NCBI RefSeq assembly: GCF_036634175.1
Contig: NZ_JAZIFX010000001.1
Coordinates: forward strand, 124,001 to 188,000
Source of the DNA: Streptomyces sp. P9-A2
GTDB lineage: Bacteria; Actinomycetota; Actinomycetes; Streptomycetales; Streptomycetaceae
Direction of reading: 5' to 3'
DNA: 64,000 bases
Shown one piece after another: positions 1 to 7,287 of this stretch. A program made the position numbers and the translations under genes. The notes below the pieces were generated by a model. That model was not told where the DNA came from. It saw nothing but the letters and a program-made list of their open reading frames with translations, and ran no database searches. Position 1 is the stretch's first letter; each line of letters begins with the position of its first letter.

Positions 1-571
1 GGGTGTGCTCCCGGGCCAGCGCGTGGAAGGGGCAGTTCGCCAGAACGATGGCGTCGTCCTCGTGGCGTGGCTCGAAGCCGTAGCGCTCCAGCAGGTCGAA
101 GACGTTCGTCTCGTTCTGCTCGCCCAGTTGCGTGCCGAGTTCTTCGGCCTTTCGGTGCAGCACCTTGCGTACCGGCTCATCTGTCGCGTCGGATTCCTCC
201 ACGGCTTGGGCAAGGAGTTGTCCGGCCAGCTCGTAGCGGCGGTCCGGCAGGTTGATGGCGACCTGTTTCGTCGAGCGGCGGTAGAGCTTGGCCGGCCTTC
301 CCGCGCCCGGTCCGGAGCGTCCGCTGCGGCGTTCGTAGACGACGTCCAGCAGCGATTCGTCGGCCAGCCGGTCCAAGTGGAACGCGACGGTCCGCCGAGC
401 CAGCCCGAGGGCGGCGGCCGCCTCGTCACGGCCGACGGGACTCGGCTGACGCACCACATGGTCGTACAGCCTCCTGCGGGTCGGCTCGTCAAGAGCGGCT
501 ATGGCGGAGACATCCGGGTCGCGTACTTCCTTCGGGGTGTCCACGAACACCAGTGTAAAACCCACAGCCAT
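1..571 (-). CDS. COG2345-type winged-helix regulator (5' part, runs off left edge)
   Basis: The frame opens with ATG at 571 on the minus strand and is open to base 2, so about 190 residues are visible and the C-terminus is outside the window. Near residues 20-75 it reads DEPTRRRLYDHV, then LGLARRTVAFHLDRLADE, the layout of an ArsR-like winged helix. Near the right end of the visible part is LANCPFH, the cysteine-containing motif common in COG2345 predicted regulators, some of which bind metal or iron-sulfur clusters. The gene is divergent from the DoxX-like gene at 634, with only 62 bases between the two starts, so it probably controls that gene and itself. The inducer is unknown. An alternative start is GTG at about 550. 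Confidence 0.8.
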   Translation of the reverse strand, partial: MAVGFTLVFVDTPKEVRDPDVSAIAALDEPTRRRLYDHVVRQPSPVGRDEAAAALGLARRTVAFHLDRLADESLLDVVYERRSGRSGPGAGRPAKLYRRSTKQVAINLPDRRYELAGQLLAQAVEESDATDEPVRKVLHRKAEELGTQLGEQNETNVFDLLERYGFEPRHEDDAIVLANCPFHALAREHT

Positions 572-573
572 TG

Positions 574-623
574 ACTATAGAAAGGATCGGCGATTCTATT
601 ACCAATGAACCTTGTCGATAGAA
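574..623. promoter_or_regulatory. Divergent control region with three ATAGAA-type half sites
   Basis: The short intergenic region is unusually AT-rich. It holds ATAGAA at 577-582, its inverse TTCTAT at 594-599 (together an inverted repeat with an 11-base spacer), and a third ATAGAA at 618-623 directly before the AGGAGG of the DoxX-like gene. TTGACT at 571-576 could be a -35 element. The arrangement fits an operator bound by the divergent regulator; this is inference from symmetry and position. Confidence 0.45.
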
Positions 624-633
624 GGAGGGGGCC

Positions 634-1068
634 ATGTCCTCCGTAACCACAAGCACCACCTCCGCCGCTCCGCGGCGGGCGGTGCTCACCGACCCCGGCT
701 ACCAGGCGTTCGTGATCCTGCGTGTCGGCTTCACCGTGGCGCCGATCCTGTTCGGGCTGGACAAGTTCGCCAACCTGCTCGTGGACTGGCCCACCTACCT
801 CGCGCCGTGGATCGACGACCTGGCTCCCGGCAGCGCCCAGGCGGCCATGTACGCGGTGGGGACGATCGAGATCGTGGCCGGCCTCGCCGTGGCGCTGGCT
901 CCGCGCTTCGGGGGCTGGCTCGTGGCCGGCTGGCTGGCCGGCATCATCGTCAACCTGCTGACCATCCCGGACTACTACGACATCGCCCTGCGCGACTTCG
1001 GACTGCTCCTCGGCGCCGTCGCGCTCGCACGGCTCGCCCAGCACTACCACGCCGAGCGGCGGCCGTGA
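634..1068 (+). CDS. DoxX-like small integral membrane protein
   Basis: A 144-residue protein with four hydrophobic segments. The first is preceded by LRVGFTVAPILFGLDKF, the R...FG.DKF signature of DoxX-like proteins, and the second lies in YAVGTIEIVAGLAVAL. The start ATG follows a strong GAAGGAGGGGG site. Length and topology match the family. DoxX relatives occur in redox, thiosulfate and quinone-linked membrane functions, but the substrate of this one cannot be told. It lies divergent from the regulator at 1-571 and is its probable target. A weak hairpin (CTCCA/TGGAG) at about 1093-1107 may end the transcript. Confidence 0.75.
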   Translation: MSSVTTSTTSAAPRRAVLTDPGYQAFVILRVGFTVAPILFGLDKFANLLVDWPTYLAPWIDDLAPGSAQAAMYAVGTIEIVAGLAVALAPRFGGWLVAGWLAGIIVNLLTIPDYYDIALRDFGLLLGAVALARLAQHYHAERRP

Positions 1069-2119
1069 ACAGACGCCGAGCGCACTGAACCCCTCCAGCG
1101 GGTGGAGCCTCACGGCGCCACCCGCAGCGCCGCGCCTCCTCTGATCGCCCGGAATCCTGTTATCAGCCGCGCGCGCGAGAGCGATGGAGCAGATCCGATG
1201 AGACGGTGAAGCCGGCCGGCTGCGCGTGCTGGAGGACCGGCTGGCACGGAAACGCGCCGACTGGGCAGCCGGGCGGGTGCGCGTGGTGCGCGGCGGCAAG
1301 CGCCTGGCCCGGATGCGGCACCAGCTGCCCGCCGCGCAGTTGTCCGAGGGCGAGTGGCGTGGGCGCTGGGAGGCGGCCCGCTGGTTTTTGCGGGCGGACG
1401 GGGAGAGCGGCAAGCAATAGGGGAACGAGACGATCCGCATCGCACCAAACGGTGAGGTGAGCATCCGGCTGCCCGCTCCGCTCAAGGAGTTGGCGAATGC
1501 CCCGCCCGGCCGGTACGTGCTCACCGGCCGGGCGGCCTTTGCGCACCGGGGGCCGGAGTGGGCCGACCGGGTGGCGGCGAACCGGGCCATCGCCTACCGC
1601 ATCCACCACGACCCGGCCCGGGCGCGCTGGTATGTGACCGCGTCCTGGCAGACCCCCGTCACACACACGATCCCCCTGACAGCGGCGCTGGCCGACGGGG
1701 TGATCGGGGTCGACATGAACGCCGACCACTTCGCCGCCTGGCGCCTGGACACCCACGGCAACCCCACCGGCAGCCCGCGCCGCTTCTGCTTCGACCTGAC
1801 CGGCACCGCCGGCCACCGCGATGCCCAGGTCCGCCACGCCCTGACCCGGCTGCTGCACTGGGCCCGTACCTGTGGGGTGCGGGCGATCGCGGTCGAAGAC
1901 CTGGACTTCACCACCGAGAAGACCCGCGAGAAACACGGCCGCAACAAACGGTTCCGCCGACTGATCTCCGGCCTGCCCACCGGCCGGCTCCGCGCCCGCC
2001 TGACCTCGATGGCCGACGCCATGGGCATCACCGTCGTCGCCGTCGACCCGGCCTACACCTCGAAGTGGGGCGCCCAGCACTGGCAGAAACCCCTGACCAG
2101 CAGCACCCGCAGGACCACC

Positions 2120-2164
2120 CTCCCCCAAGCTCTCGACTGCGCTCAAGCAGGGGGCACCCCCATC
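2120..2164 (+). repeat. Short palindromic insertion in the decayed tnpB copy
   Basis: Forty-five bases present here replace two codons of the intact copy. The segment begins CTCCCCCAAGCTCTCGAC and contains CCCCC and GGGGG runs that can pair, with a further GGGGGCACCCCC at its end. The insertion keeps the reading frame. It resembles the short C-rich palindromes scattered in Streptomyces genomes; that resemblance is from memory and was not searched. Confidence 0.45.
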
Positions 2165-2407
2165 GACGCAGCCGCCGTGGCGATCGCACGACGCGCCCAG
2201 GGGCATCCGCTCCGGCGTCGGACGGCACCGCCCCGTGCACACCGGAGTGATGTGCACGGGCATCGGACCGTCCAGGCCGGACCGGATGCCCCCGGGCGTG
2301 AGGGACCCCGCCGCCGCCTTCCCGGACCACGGACACGATCCGTGCCGCCGGACGCGGAACGAACGCGGGCGACCAGGACACCCAACACCGTTCGGGGCGT
2401 CCGCGGC

Positions 2408-2440
2408 GAGCGGGAGTGGGTCCAGGACTCACTCCCGCTC
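2408..2440 (+). repeat. Right-end hairpin of the decayed TnpB element
   Basis: Perfect 11-base arms GAGCGGGAGTG (2408-2418) and CACTCCCGCTC (2430-2440), extended inward by further pairs. The equivalent position in the intact copy also forms a stem. It lies immediately inside the shared right boundary, where IS200/IS605 elements carry a subterminal hairpin and where TnpB guide RNAs end. Confidence 0.5.
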
Positions 2441-2954
2441 ACTGACTAGGAACGGTCCGTCCCGTATCAGCAGTCAGGTCGAGGGAAAACTCCGCGCCCC
2501 CGTCGAGCGCCATGAGGATCACTACAGCGCCACTGCCGTAGTCGATGACCTCGAAATAGGCGCGCTCCCCGAGCCCTTCGACCGGTGTCTTGACGATCTT
2601 GGGGCCGGTAGTGGTTTCGACGGCTTCGCCGTTGGCCTCGAACTCCGCTCGCGGGTCGGTCACCTTGTGCAACTTCAACCGTATGGTCAGCGTTCGGGAG
2701 ACCGGGTCGTCCGCCCTCTTCGCGATGAGGGAGGCGTTGCACTCCGCGACGTCCATCGCCCGGTGCCGGTGCTCCCCGTGCGTGGAGTCGTCACTCCGGT
2801 CGTAGACCACGCTCACGGCGGCCATTTCCGCGTCCGCGCACAGGTTGCCGCTCATCCGGTATCTCGCGTCCGGCCCGTCGGGGGCATCCGTGGACAGCAG
2901 AAGCGACCCACCCCAGACCGCTGTAACCAGCACGGCACCGCCCAGTGCCCACAC
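2439..2954 (-). CDS. Membrane-anchored or secreted protein of unknown function, C-terminus replaced by IS DNA
   Basis: A GTG at 2954 begins a hydrophobic stretch (ALGGAVLVTAVWGGSLLL) that would be a signal anchor, followed by about 150 polar residues with two cysteines. The last codons and the stop (2439-2441) lie in the right end of the decayed TnpB element, so the native C-terminus was probably lost when that element arrived. Upstream of GTG the frame stays open with an Arg-rich stretch typical of the inside of a membrane anchor, but no better start is visible. A different frame starting at 3045 would supply a Pro/Glu-rich cytoplasmic tail, so a frameshift is possible. No family recognised. 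Confidence 0.55.
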   Translation of the reverse strand: MWALGGAVLVTAVWGGSLLLSTDAPDGPDARYRMSGNLCADAEMAAVSVVYDRSDDSTHGEHRHRAMDVAECNASLIAKRADDPVSRTLTIRLKLHKVTDPRAEFEANGEAVETTTGPKIVKTPVEGLGERAYFEVIDYGSGAVVILMALDGGAEFSLDLTADTGRTVPSQ

Positions 2955-3054
2955 CGCACTTCCACCGCGACGCGGGAGTGGGCTGCGCCGAACCCGGTTC
3001 GGGCTGTTCTTCGGGCTCGCGCGTCCGCTGCGACGAGGTATGCACCAGGTGAAC

Positions 3055-3503
3055 CTACGTCACCTCCGCTGTCGCCCCTCCCCCACCACCTGAATCCGCG
3101 GCCGGTGCGAGCGGATCCATGGTCGGGCCGAGGTGCGCGGCCACCAGGTCGTCGCGGTCGGCGGCATCCGGGAAGGAGACGATCGCCATGTGCTCGCCGT
3201 GGCCGTGGTCGCACCGCACCAGCGCCGTCTGCGCCGCCAGGTCGAGGGTGGCTACGACGAACAGGACCAGTCGGCGCCGAGTTCGTCGGCGACGCGGATG
3301 GACACCAACGTCTTACCCGTGCCCGCAGCCGACACATACAGCGCCCGAGTGTTCGCCCGGCGCAGACGCCGCGCCGAGCGTGAGACGGCCTTGGCCCGAC
3401 CGGGAAGGAATACCGCCCTTTCAGCCGGCCTGGCGTGGAACAGCGATCGCGGTCGTACAGCTCTTCCTCGATCCGAAGCGGCGCCGACCGACACCGACCA
3501 CAT
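3055..3503 (-). pseudogene. Fragment of a DEAD/DEAH-type helicase, frameshifted
   Basis: From 3503 one frame reads through a Walker A motif (SAAGTGKTLVSIRVADELG), then stops at SCSS. At about 3265 the homology continues in another frame as LFVVATLDLAAQTAL and HGHGEHMAIVSF, ending at a TAG at 3055-3057. These are motifs I and Ia of the helicases carrying helicase-associated domains that are common near Streptomyces chromosome ends. Both flanks of the helicase core are missing, so this is a remnant, not a gene. Confidence 0.6.
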
Positions 3504-3844
3504 GTGCCGCCGGTCGGTGTGCTGTTACCGGAGGGTGTACTCGCCCATGTGCTTGCCGTCGACGCCCCCGGGCCCTCGGCGACCTTCTTCCCGTCGACGG
3601 TGATTGGGCAAGGGCTGCGGCGAACCGGCCGTTGCACAGCGTCACGGGCGCGGCGGTCCGCCGCCGACATGCGCCTGCTGTCGGCCGGCCCACCGGCCCG
3701 GCGTATGCGGCTTTCGGTCAGGTCGGGGACGGGACGCGGTGAGAGGTTGCGCGGTCCGTCGCGCATGACCGTCCCACCCCCGACCGCAGCACACCTACCC
3801 CGCTCCCCTTTGAGAGTCCTTGGCCTGGGCCGGTGCGGGTCGGA

Positions 3845-4015
3845 TCACCATCGATACCAACGGCCGCGGCCACCACCGGCGGCGGTGGAGCGCATCACGA
3901 AACCCAGCAGCCACAGCACCAGCACGGCGAGGGCCACCCACCACAGAATCTTGACGGCGAAACCCGCACCGAAAAGGATCACCGCGAGAAGCAGAACAAG
4001 AAGCAGGGGAACCAT
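3845..4015 (-). CDS. Small hydrophobic protein (56 aa)
   Basis: ATG at 4015 with an AGGAGG site eight bases upstream opens a 56-residue frame: MVPLLLVLLLAVILFGAG, then a second hydrophobic segment with WWVALAVLVLWLLGFV, and a basic tail RGRWYRW. Two membrane segments and this tail are typical of the short hydrophobic proteins that accompany CsbD and SigB-like stress genes in Streptomyces. It is divergent from csbD at 4157. Function is unknown; a role in membrane stress is inferred from the neighbours. Confidence 0.75.
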   Translation of the reverse strand: MVPLLLVLLLAVILFGAGFAVKILWWVALAVLVLWLLGFVMRSTAAGGGRGRWYRW

Positions 4016-4079
4016 GGTTATCGACCTCCTGCGGCTCCGTCTGCCCTGTCATTTTCCCTCCATTCCTGGGCGGCGCCTT

Positions 4080-4104
4080 GTTTGCGAAGGAGTAGCCGGG
4101 GCAC
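4080..4104 (+). promoter_or_regulatory. Possible SigB/SigF-type promoter of the CsbD gene
   Basis: GTTT (4080-4083), a 15-base spacer, then GGGCAC (4099-4104). This is one base from the GNNT-N14-16-GGGTAY pattern known for Streptomyces SigB-family sigma factors. It lies about 50 bases before the start of the CsbD gene, a usual SigB target. Confidence 0.35.
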
Positions 4105-4156
4105 AAGAGGCTTTACCGCGACAGCGGCACCAAAAGGATATGAGGAGGCGTGTTCC

Positions 4157-4330
4157 ATGACTGCCGGCAAGAAGGCCAAGGCGAAGACCGAGCAGGCCGA
4201 GGGAAAGGCCAAGGAGGCCCTGGGAAGCGCCCTCGGCAACGACCGCATGGCCGCCGAGGGGCAGGCGCAGAAGAGTAAGGGCGACGCCCGTGAGGCCAAG
4301 GAAAAGGCCAAGGACGCCTTCAAGCACTGA
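4157..4330 (+). CDS. CsbD family stress protein
   Basis: A 57-residue, highly charged protein made of Lys/Ala/Glu-rich helix repeats (KAKTEQAEGKAKEALGSALG, KSKGDAREAKEKAKDAFK), which matches the CsbD domain over its whole length. CsbD proteins are abundant general-stress proteins of unknown mechanism, controlled by SigB in Bacillus. The ATG follows TGAGGAGGCG. A perfect terminator comes 13 bases after the stop. The setting, beside a SigB-like sigma factor and its regulators, fits the same regulon. Confidence 0.92.
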   Translation: MTAGKKAKAKTEQAEGKAKEALGSALGNDRMAAEGQAQKSKGDAREAKEKAKDAFKH

Positions 4331-4343
4331 CGCGCTGTACCGG

Positions 4344-4381
4344 TCGAGGGTCTTCCCGGAAAAATCCGGGAAGACCCTCGA
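4344..4381 (+). terminator. Hairpin terminator after the CsbD gene
   Basis: Perfect 17-base arms TCGAGGGTCTTCCCGGA (4344-4360) and its complement (4365-4381) around an AAAA loop. It begins 14 bases after the stop codon. Confidence 0.85.
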
Positions 4382-5274
4382 TTTGCTTCGGCGAGCACCG
4401 CTCACCCCTTGTACTCCGGGCGTTTACCATCGGCAGCCGCCACCCCAGCCGCGCGGGAGGCCGGCGAGCTGTGATGATCCTTCCCGGCAGCACAGTGACC
4501 CCGTTCCCGCACGACCGGTCCCCCTGGCGTCCGGAGGTGACCGCTGCACAATGCACGCGGCCCTTGCATGGCTTGTCCCTGCCGCGCCTCTCCCCTCCCC
4601 CAGGCCCACTGCGTAGGTTCGGAACGCCGCTGGAGTCAGAACCGGATGGCGGAGTGACTGCCGGGGTGCAGAGAAAAGATCTGGTCGAGGCCGACGGTGC
4701 GCAGCACGCGCAGTGTGCGGGGCGGGACAGCTGCGAGCGCGATATCCGCCCGGGCGACGTGAGCATGGCCGCGGGCCGCGATCAGGGCGGGGAGTCCGCC
4801 AGCGGCAAGGAAGCCGGCGGGAGCGGTGCGGTCCGTCGACCCTCAGCGGGCGATCCCGCGGACACGGTGCTTGATGAGGTGACGCGCGTACCACCCCGCA
4901 CACGCTGCCCGGCCTCGTAGCGGCGCATGCCGAAACGGCCTTCCTGCACGGCTCCGCCATATCCCTGGGCACTGTCAGGAGTCGTATCCGTCGAGGACGC
5001 CGACAGTATGCTCCTCAGCGCCCTTCTCGATGCCCGGCGCCGCCATGCGGCAGGCGGCTGGGGCCTCGTTCGCCTCGGCCCCTCGGCAGCAGGCCGTCGG
5101 TCGGCTGCCGATTGTCAGTGGCACGCTCGAACAGTTCACGATCCCCGGCACCGGAACGCGCCGAACACCAGGACCGGTGGGTGCCCCATGAACAGGACGA
5201 TAGCGGGTAAGCGAAATGATGCGATAACGGCAACTTGCGTTGTACCAGTAAAAAAACGACCCACGGGAAGAGTT
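4382..5274. other. Mostly non-coding stretch with a STAS remnant
   Basis: No intact gene is convincing here. The only coding-like trace is the STAS remnant at 4636-4842. The last 80 bases before 5275 are AT-richer (TGCGATAACGGCAACTTGCG and a run of A) and probably hold the promoter of the HATPase gene. Confidence 0.5.
4636..4842 (-). pseudogene. C-terminal remnant of a STAS-domain anti-sigma factor antagonist
   Basis: Sixty-eight open codons read FLAAGGLPALIAARG, then LAAVPPRTLRVLRTVGLDQI and FSLHPGSHSAIRF followed by a stop. This matches the last two helices and final strand of STAS anti-anti-sigma proteins, where a GLD(Q/R)(I/V)F motif is typical. The frame is closed upstream by TGA at 4843-4845, and the phospho-acceptor serine region is missing. 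It sits among partner-switching genes (HATPase, sigma factor, PP2C), so it may be the decayed third partner. Confidence 0.5.
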
Positions 5275-5724
5275 ATGGTCACCCCGCTCAAAAATCGGGC
5301 ATCGGATGAACAGGAATCCGCAGCGCCCCTGCGATACAGCATTGCCTGGGACACTGCGGATGCATCAATCGCCGAAGCCCGAGCGGCCGTACGCACGCTG
5401 CTGGCCCAGGCCGGACACGACCCCGGCCACCGGCCGAGCCAGGACGCCCAACTCATCGTCAGTGAGCTGGTCACCAACGCACTGCGTCATGCGCCCGGTC
5501 CGGGCGAACTGGCGCTGGAAGTGGCACCCGACGCCGCCCTGCTGCGCGTCACCGTGAGTGACAGCTCCCCTCGCTCGCCCGAACTGCGAGCACACGACGC
5601 GCGCCGCGTCGGCGGACACGGCCTGCACCTGGTCGCCCAGCTGTGCGATCAGGTGCAGGCCGTCGCCCGGGAGACCGGCAAACAGGTCGTCGCTCACTTC
5701 CACCTGCGCAAGCCCGCTCACTAG
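5275..5724 (+). CDS. Anti-sigma-type ATP-binding protein (HATPase_c_2)
   Basis: A 149-residue RsbW/SpoIIAB-like serine kinase fold. The N box is SELVTNALRHA, the G1 region LLRVTVSDSSP, and the G2 glycine motif GGHGLHLVAQLCD; these are the ATP-binding Bergerat motifs. In Streptomyces many such proteins are anti-sigma factors or kinases of STAS proteins. Start chosen at ATG 5275 behind GGGAAG; an open frame extends further upstream but has no ribosome site or homology. It converges on the SigB-like gene 97 bases away, the likely partner. Whether it binds that sigma factor is inference. Confidence 0.85.
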   Translation: MVTPLKNRASDEQESAAPLRYSIAWDTADASIAEARAAVRTLLAQAGHDPGHRPSQDAQLIVSELVTNALRHAPGPGELALEVAPDAALLRVTVSDSSPRSPELRAHDARRVGGHGLHLVAQLCDQVQAVARETGKQVVAHFHLRKPAH

Positions 5725-5820
5725 TCGGCGTCCGTGGCTGCGGCAGCGCAGGCCCGAAGAGTCGGCAAGCCACCGGCCCACCGGCGGGCAGCTGTGTGCC
5801 CGCCACGCTCGGGCGCCCTC

Positions 5821-6666
5821 TCAGGGACCGGTGAGCATGCCCTCCCGCAGCCGGGCGAGAGTGCGCGACAGCAGCCGGGAGACGTGCATCTGGGAGACGC
5901 CCAGGCGTTCGCCGATCTGGGCCTGAGTGAGTTCTTCCACGAACCTCATGTGGATGATCTGCCGGTCCCGCTCATCGAGTTCCGCGATCAGCGGGGCCAG
6001 GGCGTGGAAGTCCTCCACCAGTTCCAGAGCCTGGTCCCGGGTACCGATGAAGTCCTGCAGCGCGGCTTCGCCGTCCTCGCTACCGCTGATGGTGGCGTCC
6101 AGGGAGGAGGAGCTGTAGCCGTTCGCGGCGAGGCGGGCCTCCCGCACCTCTTCCTCGGGCAGGCTCATCAGCTCCGACAGTTCCTTCACCGTCGGGGTGC
6201 GGCCCAGGCGGCTGCGGAGTTCCTCGGTGGCGCGCGCGAGCTGGACGCGGGCTTCCTGGAGCCGGCGCGGAACGTGGACGGCCCAGGTGGTGTCGCGGAA
6301 GAACCGCTTCATCTCGCCGACGATGTACGGAATGGCGAAGGAGGTGAACTCTGCCTCCCGGGAGAGGTCGAACCGGTCGATCGCCTTGATCAGGCCGATC
6401 ATGCCGACCTGGACGATGTCCTCCATCTCCTCCGGCCCGCGGCTGCGGAAGCGACCGGCCGCGAAGCGGACCAGGGACATGTTCATCTCGATCAGCGTGT
6501 TCCGCGCGTAGCTGTACTCCGGCGTGCCCTCCTCAAGCACCGCCAGCTGGTCGAAGAACAGTTTGGACAGCTCGCGGGCGTCCTTCGGCGCCACCTGAGA
6601 AGGATCGGCAACCTCCGGCAACCCGTGCGCCTGTGTGTCCGTTGCCGCCATATTCATGAGCGCCAT
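5821..6666 (-). CDS. SigB/SigF/SigG-family RNA polymerase sigma factor
   Basis: A 281-residue sigma-70 family protein. Region 2 includes ARNTLIEMNMSLVRFAAGRF and EEMEDIVQVGMIGLIKAIDR; region 3 includes PRRLQEARVQLARATEEL; region 4 ends in AQIGERLGVSQMHVSRLLSR. The domain order 2-3-4 without region 1.1 and the VQVGMIGLIKAIDRFD stretch identify the SigB/SigF subgroup, which is run by anti-sigma/anti-anti-sigma switching. The ATG at 6666 follows GGGAGGG; the frame is open far upstream but without homology. A promoter matching the subgroup consensus lies 68 bases upstream, so it probably activates its own gene. Confidence 0.93.
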   Translation of the reverse strand: MALMNMAATDTQAHGLPEVADPSQVAPKDARELSKLFFDQLAVLEEGTPEYSYARNTLIEMNMSLVRFAAGRFRSRGPEEMEDIVQVGMIGLIKAIDRFDLSREAEFTSFAIPYIVGEMKRFFRDTTWAVHVPRRLQEARVQLARATEELRSRLGRTPTVKELSELMSLPEEEVREARLAANGYSSSSLDATISGSEDGEAALQDFIGTRDQALELVEDFHALAPLIAELDERDRQIIHMRFVEELTQAQIGERLGVSQMHVSRLLSRTLARLREGMLTGP

Positions 6667-6733
6667 GACATATCCCTCCCGCCATCGAAGCCAACCGCGC
6701 TGCCGGCCGGATGCAGCCGACGCCGCCACGCGG

Positions 6734-6758
6734 ATACCCCCTCGTCCTGCATCCATAC
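6734..6758 (-). promoter_or_regulatory. SigB/SigF-type promoter of the sigma factor gene
   Basis: On the minus strand GTAT (6758-6755), a 15-base spacer and GGGTAT (6739-6734) fit the published Streptomyces pattern GNNT-N14-16-GGGTAY exactly. The predicted transcript starts about 60 bases before the ATG at 6666. This implies positive autoregulation. Confidence 0.55.
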
Positions 6759-6759
6759 C

Positions 6760-7287
6760 TGCACTCGCACGAACGGAGGAGGGACCACACTTCTCGAGCG
6801 GCTCGGCGCCCAAGAGGACGCTCCAGGGACACCCGGTCCTGAAGTACGACGGAACGGCATCACGGCCGCCGGGCCCACTGAGCAGGGGACCGAACTCGCC
6901 GCGGTCTTGTCCATGACCTGTTCGGCGACAAGCCTCGCCGGTGGCCTCCAGGCTGATGCGCCGGGCCACCCGGCCGGCGTCGGCGAAGCTCTCGGCTCTC
7001 CGGACAATCCCTGGCAAGCGGGCATGTTGGAGACCGGCGGCGTCCATCGGCCGGTAGGCGAAGGGGTGCAGGTCGTCGTCGTGCGCGGAGGGATCACAAG
7101 ACGGTTGGTCTTCTCCCGGCCGGTGCCGCCTGCGAACGTCGAGGTCAGGGTCGGCACCCGCACGGCCTGGTCACAGCGGCGCAGCAGTGGTCCGAGCCGG
7201 ACGACCAAGTCTCGCTCGGCGGCCCGAACGATGGCGCCGTCAAGAGTGTGGTGGGCAAAGCGGTGTCGTCCGGCGGGCCGCTGCGGC
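6760..7287. other. Stretch without a recognisable gene
   Basis: Open frames exist on both strands but none has a ribosome site or recognisable motifs. The minus frame in line with the sigma factor (to 7047) has no homology I can name. It may be a long leader or decayed DNA between the sigma factor and the phosphatase. Confidence 0.4.

Larger units (their letters stand above)
1216..2449 (+). pseudogene. Decayed TnpB-like (IS200/IS605 accessory) transposase gene
   Basis: This is a damaged second copy of the gene at 54142-55794. It starts inside the reading frame at the equivalent of residue ~153 (MLEDRLAR...), so the whole N-terminal third is missing. An in-frame TAG at 1418-1420 replaces the TAC codon of the intact copy. 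Downstream the frame is open from 1457 to 2449 and retains the RuvC motifs [14 protein letters not shown] and a DAAAVAI motif. A 45-base insertion (2120-2164) sits just before the third acidic motif. The gene cannot make the full protein. Its right boundary, AGGAACGGT, ends near 2457, as in the intact copy. Confidence 0.85.
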
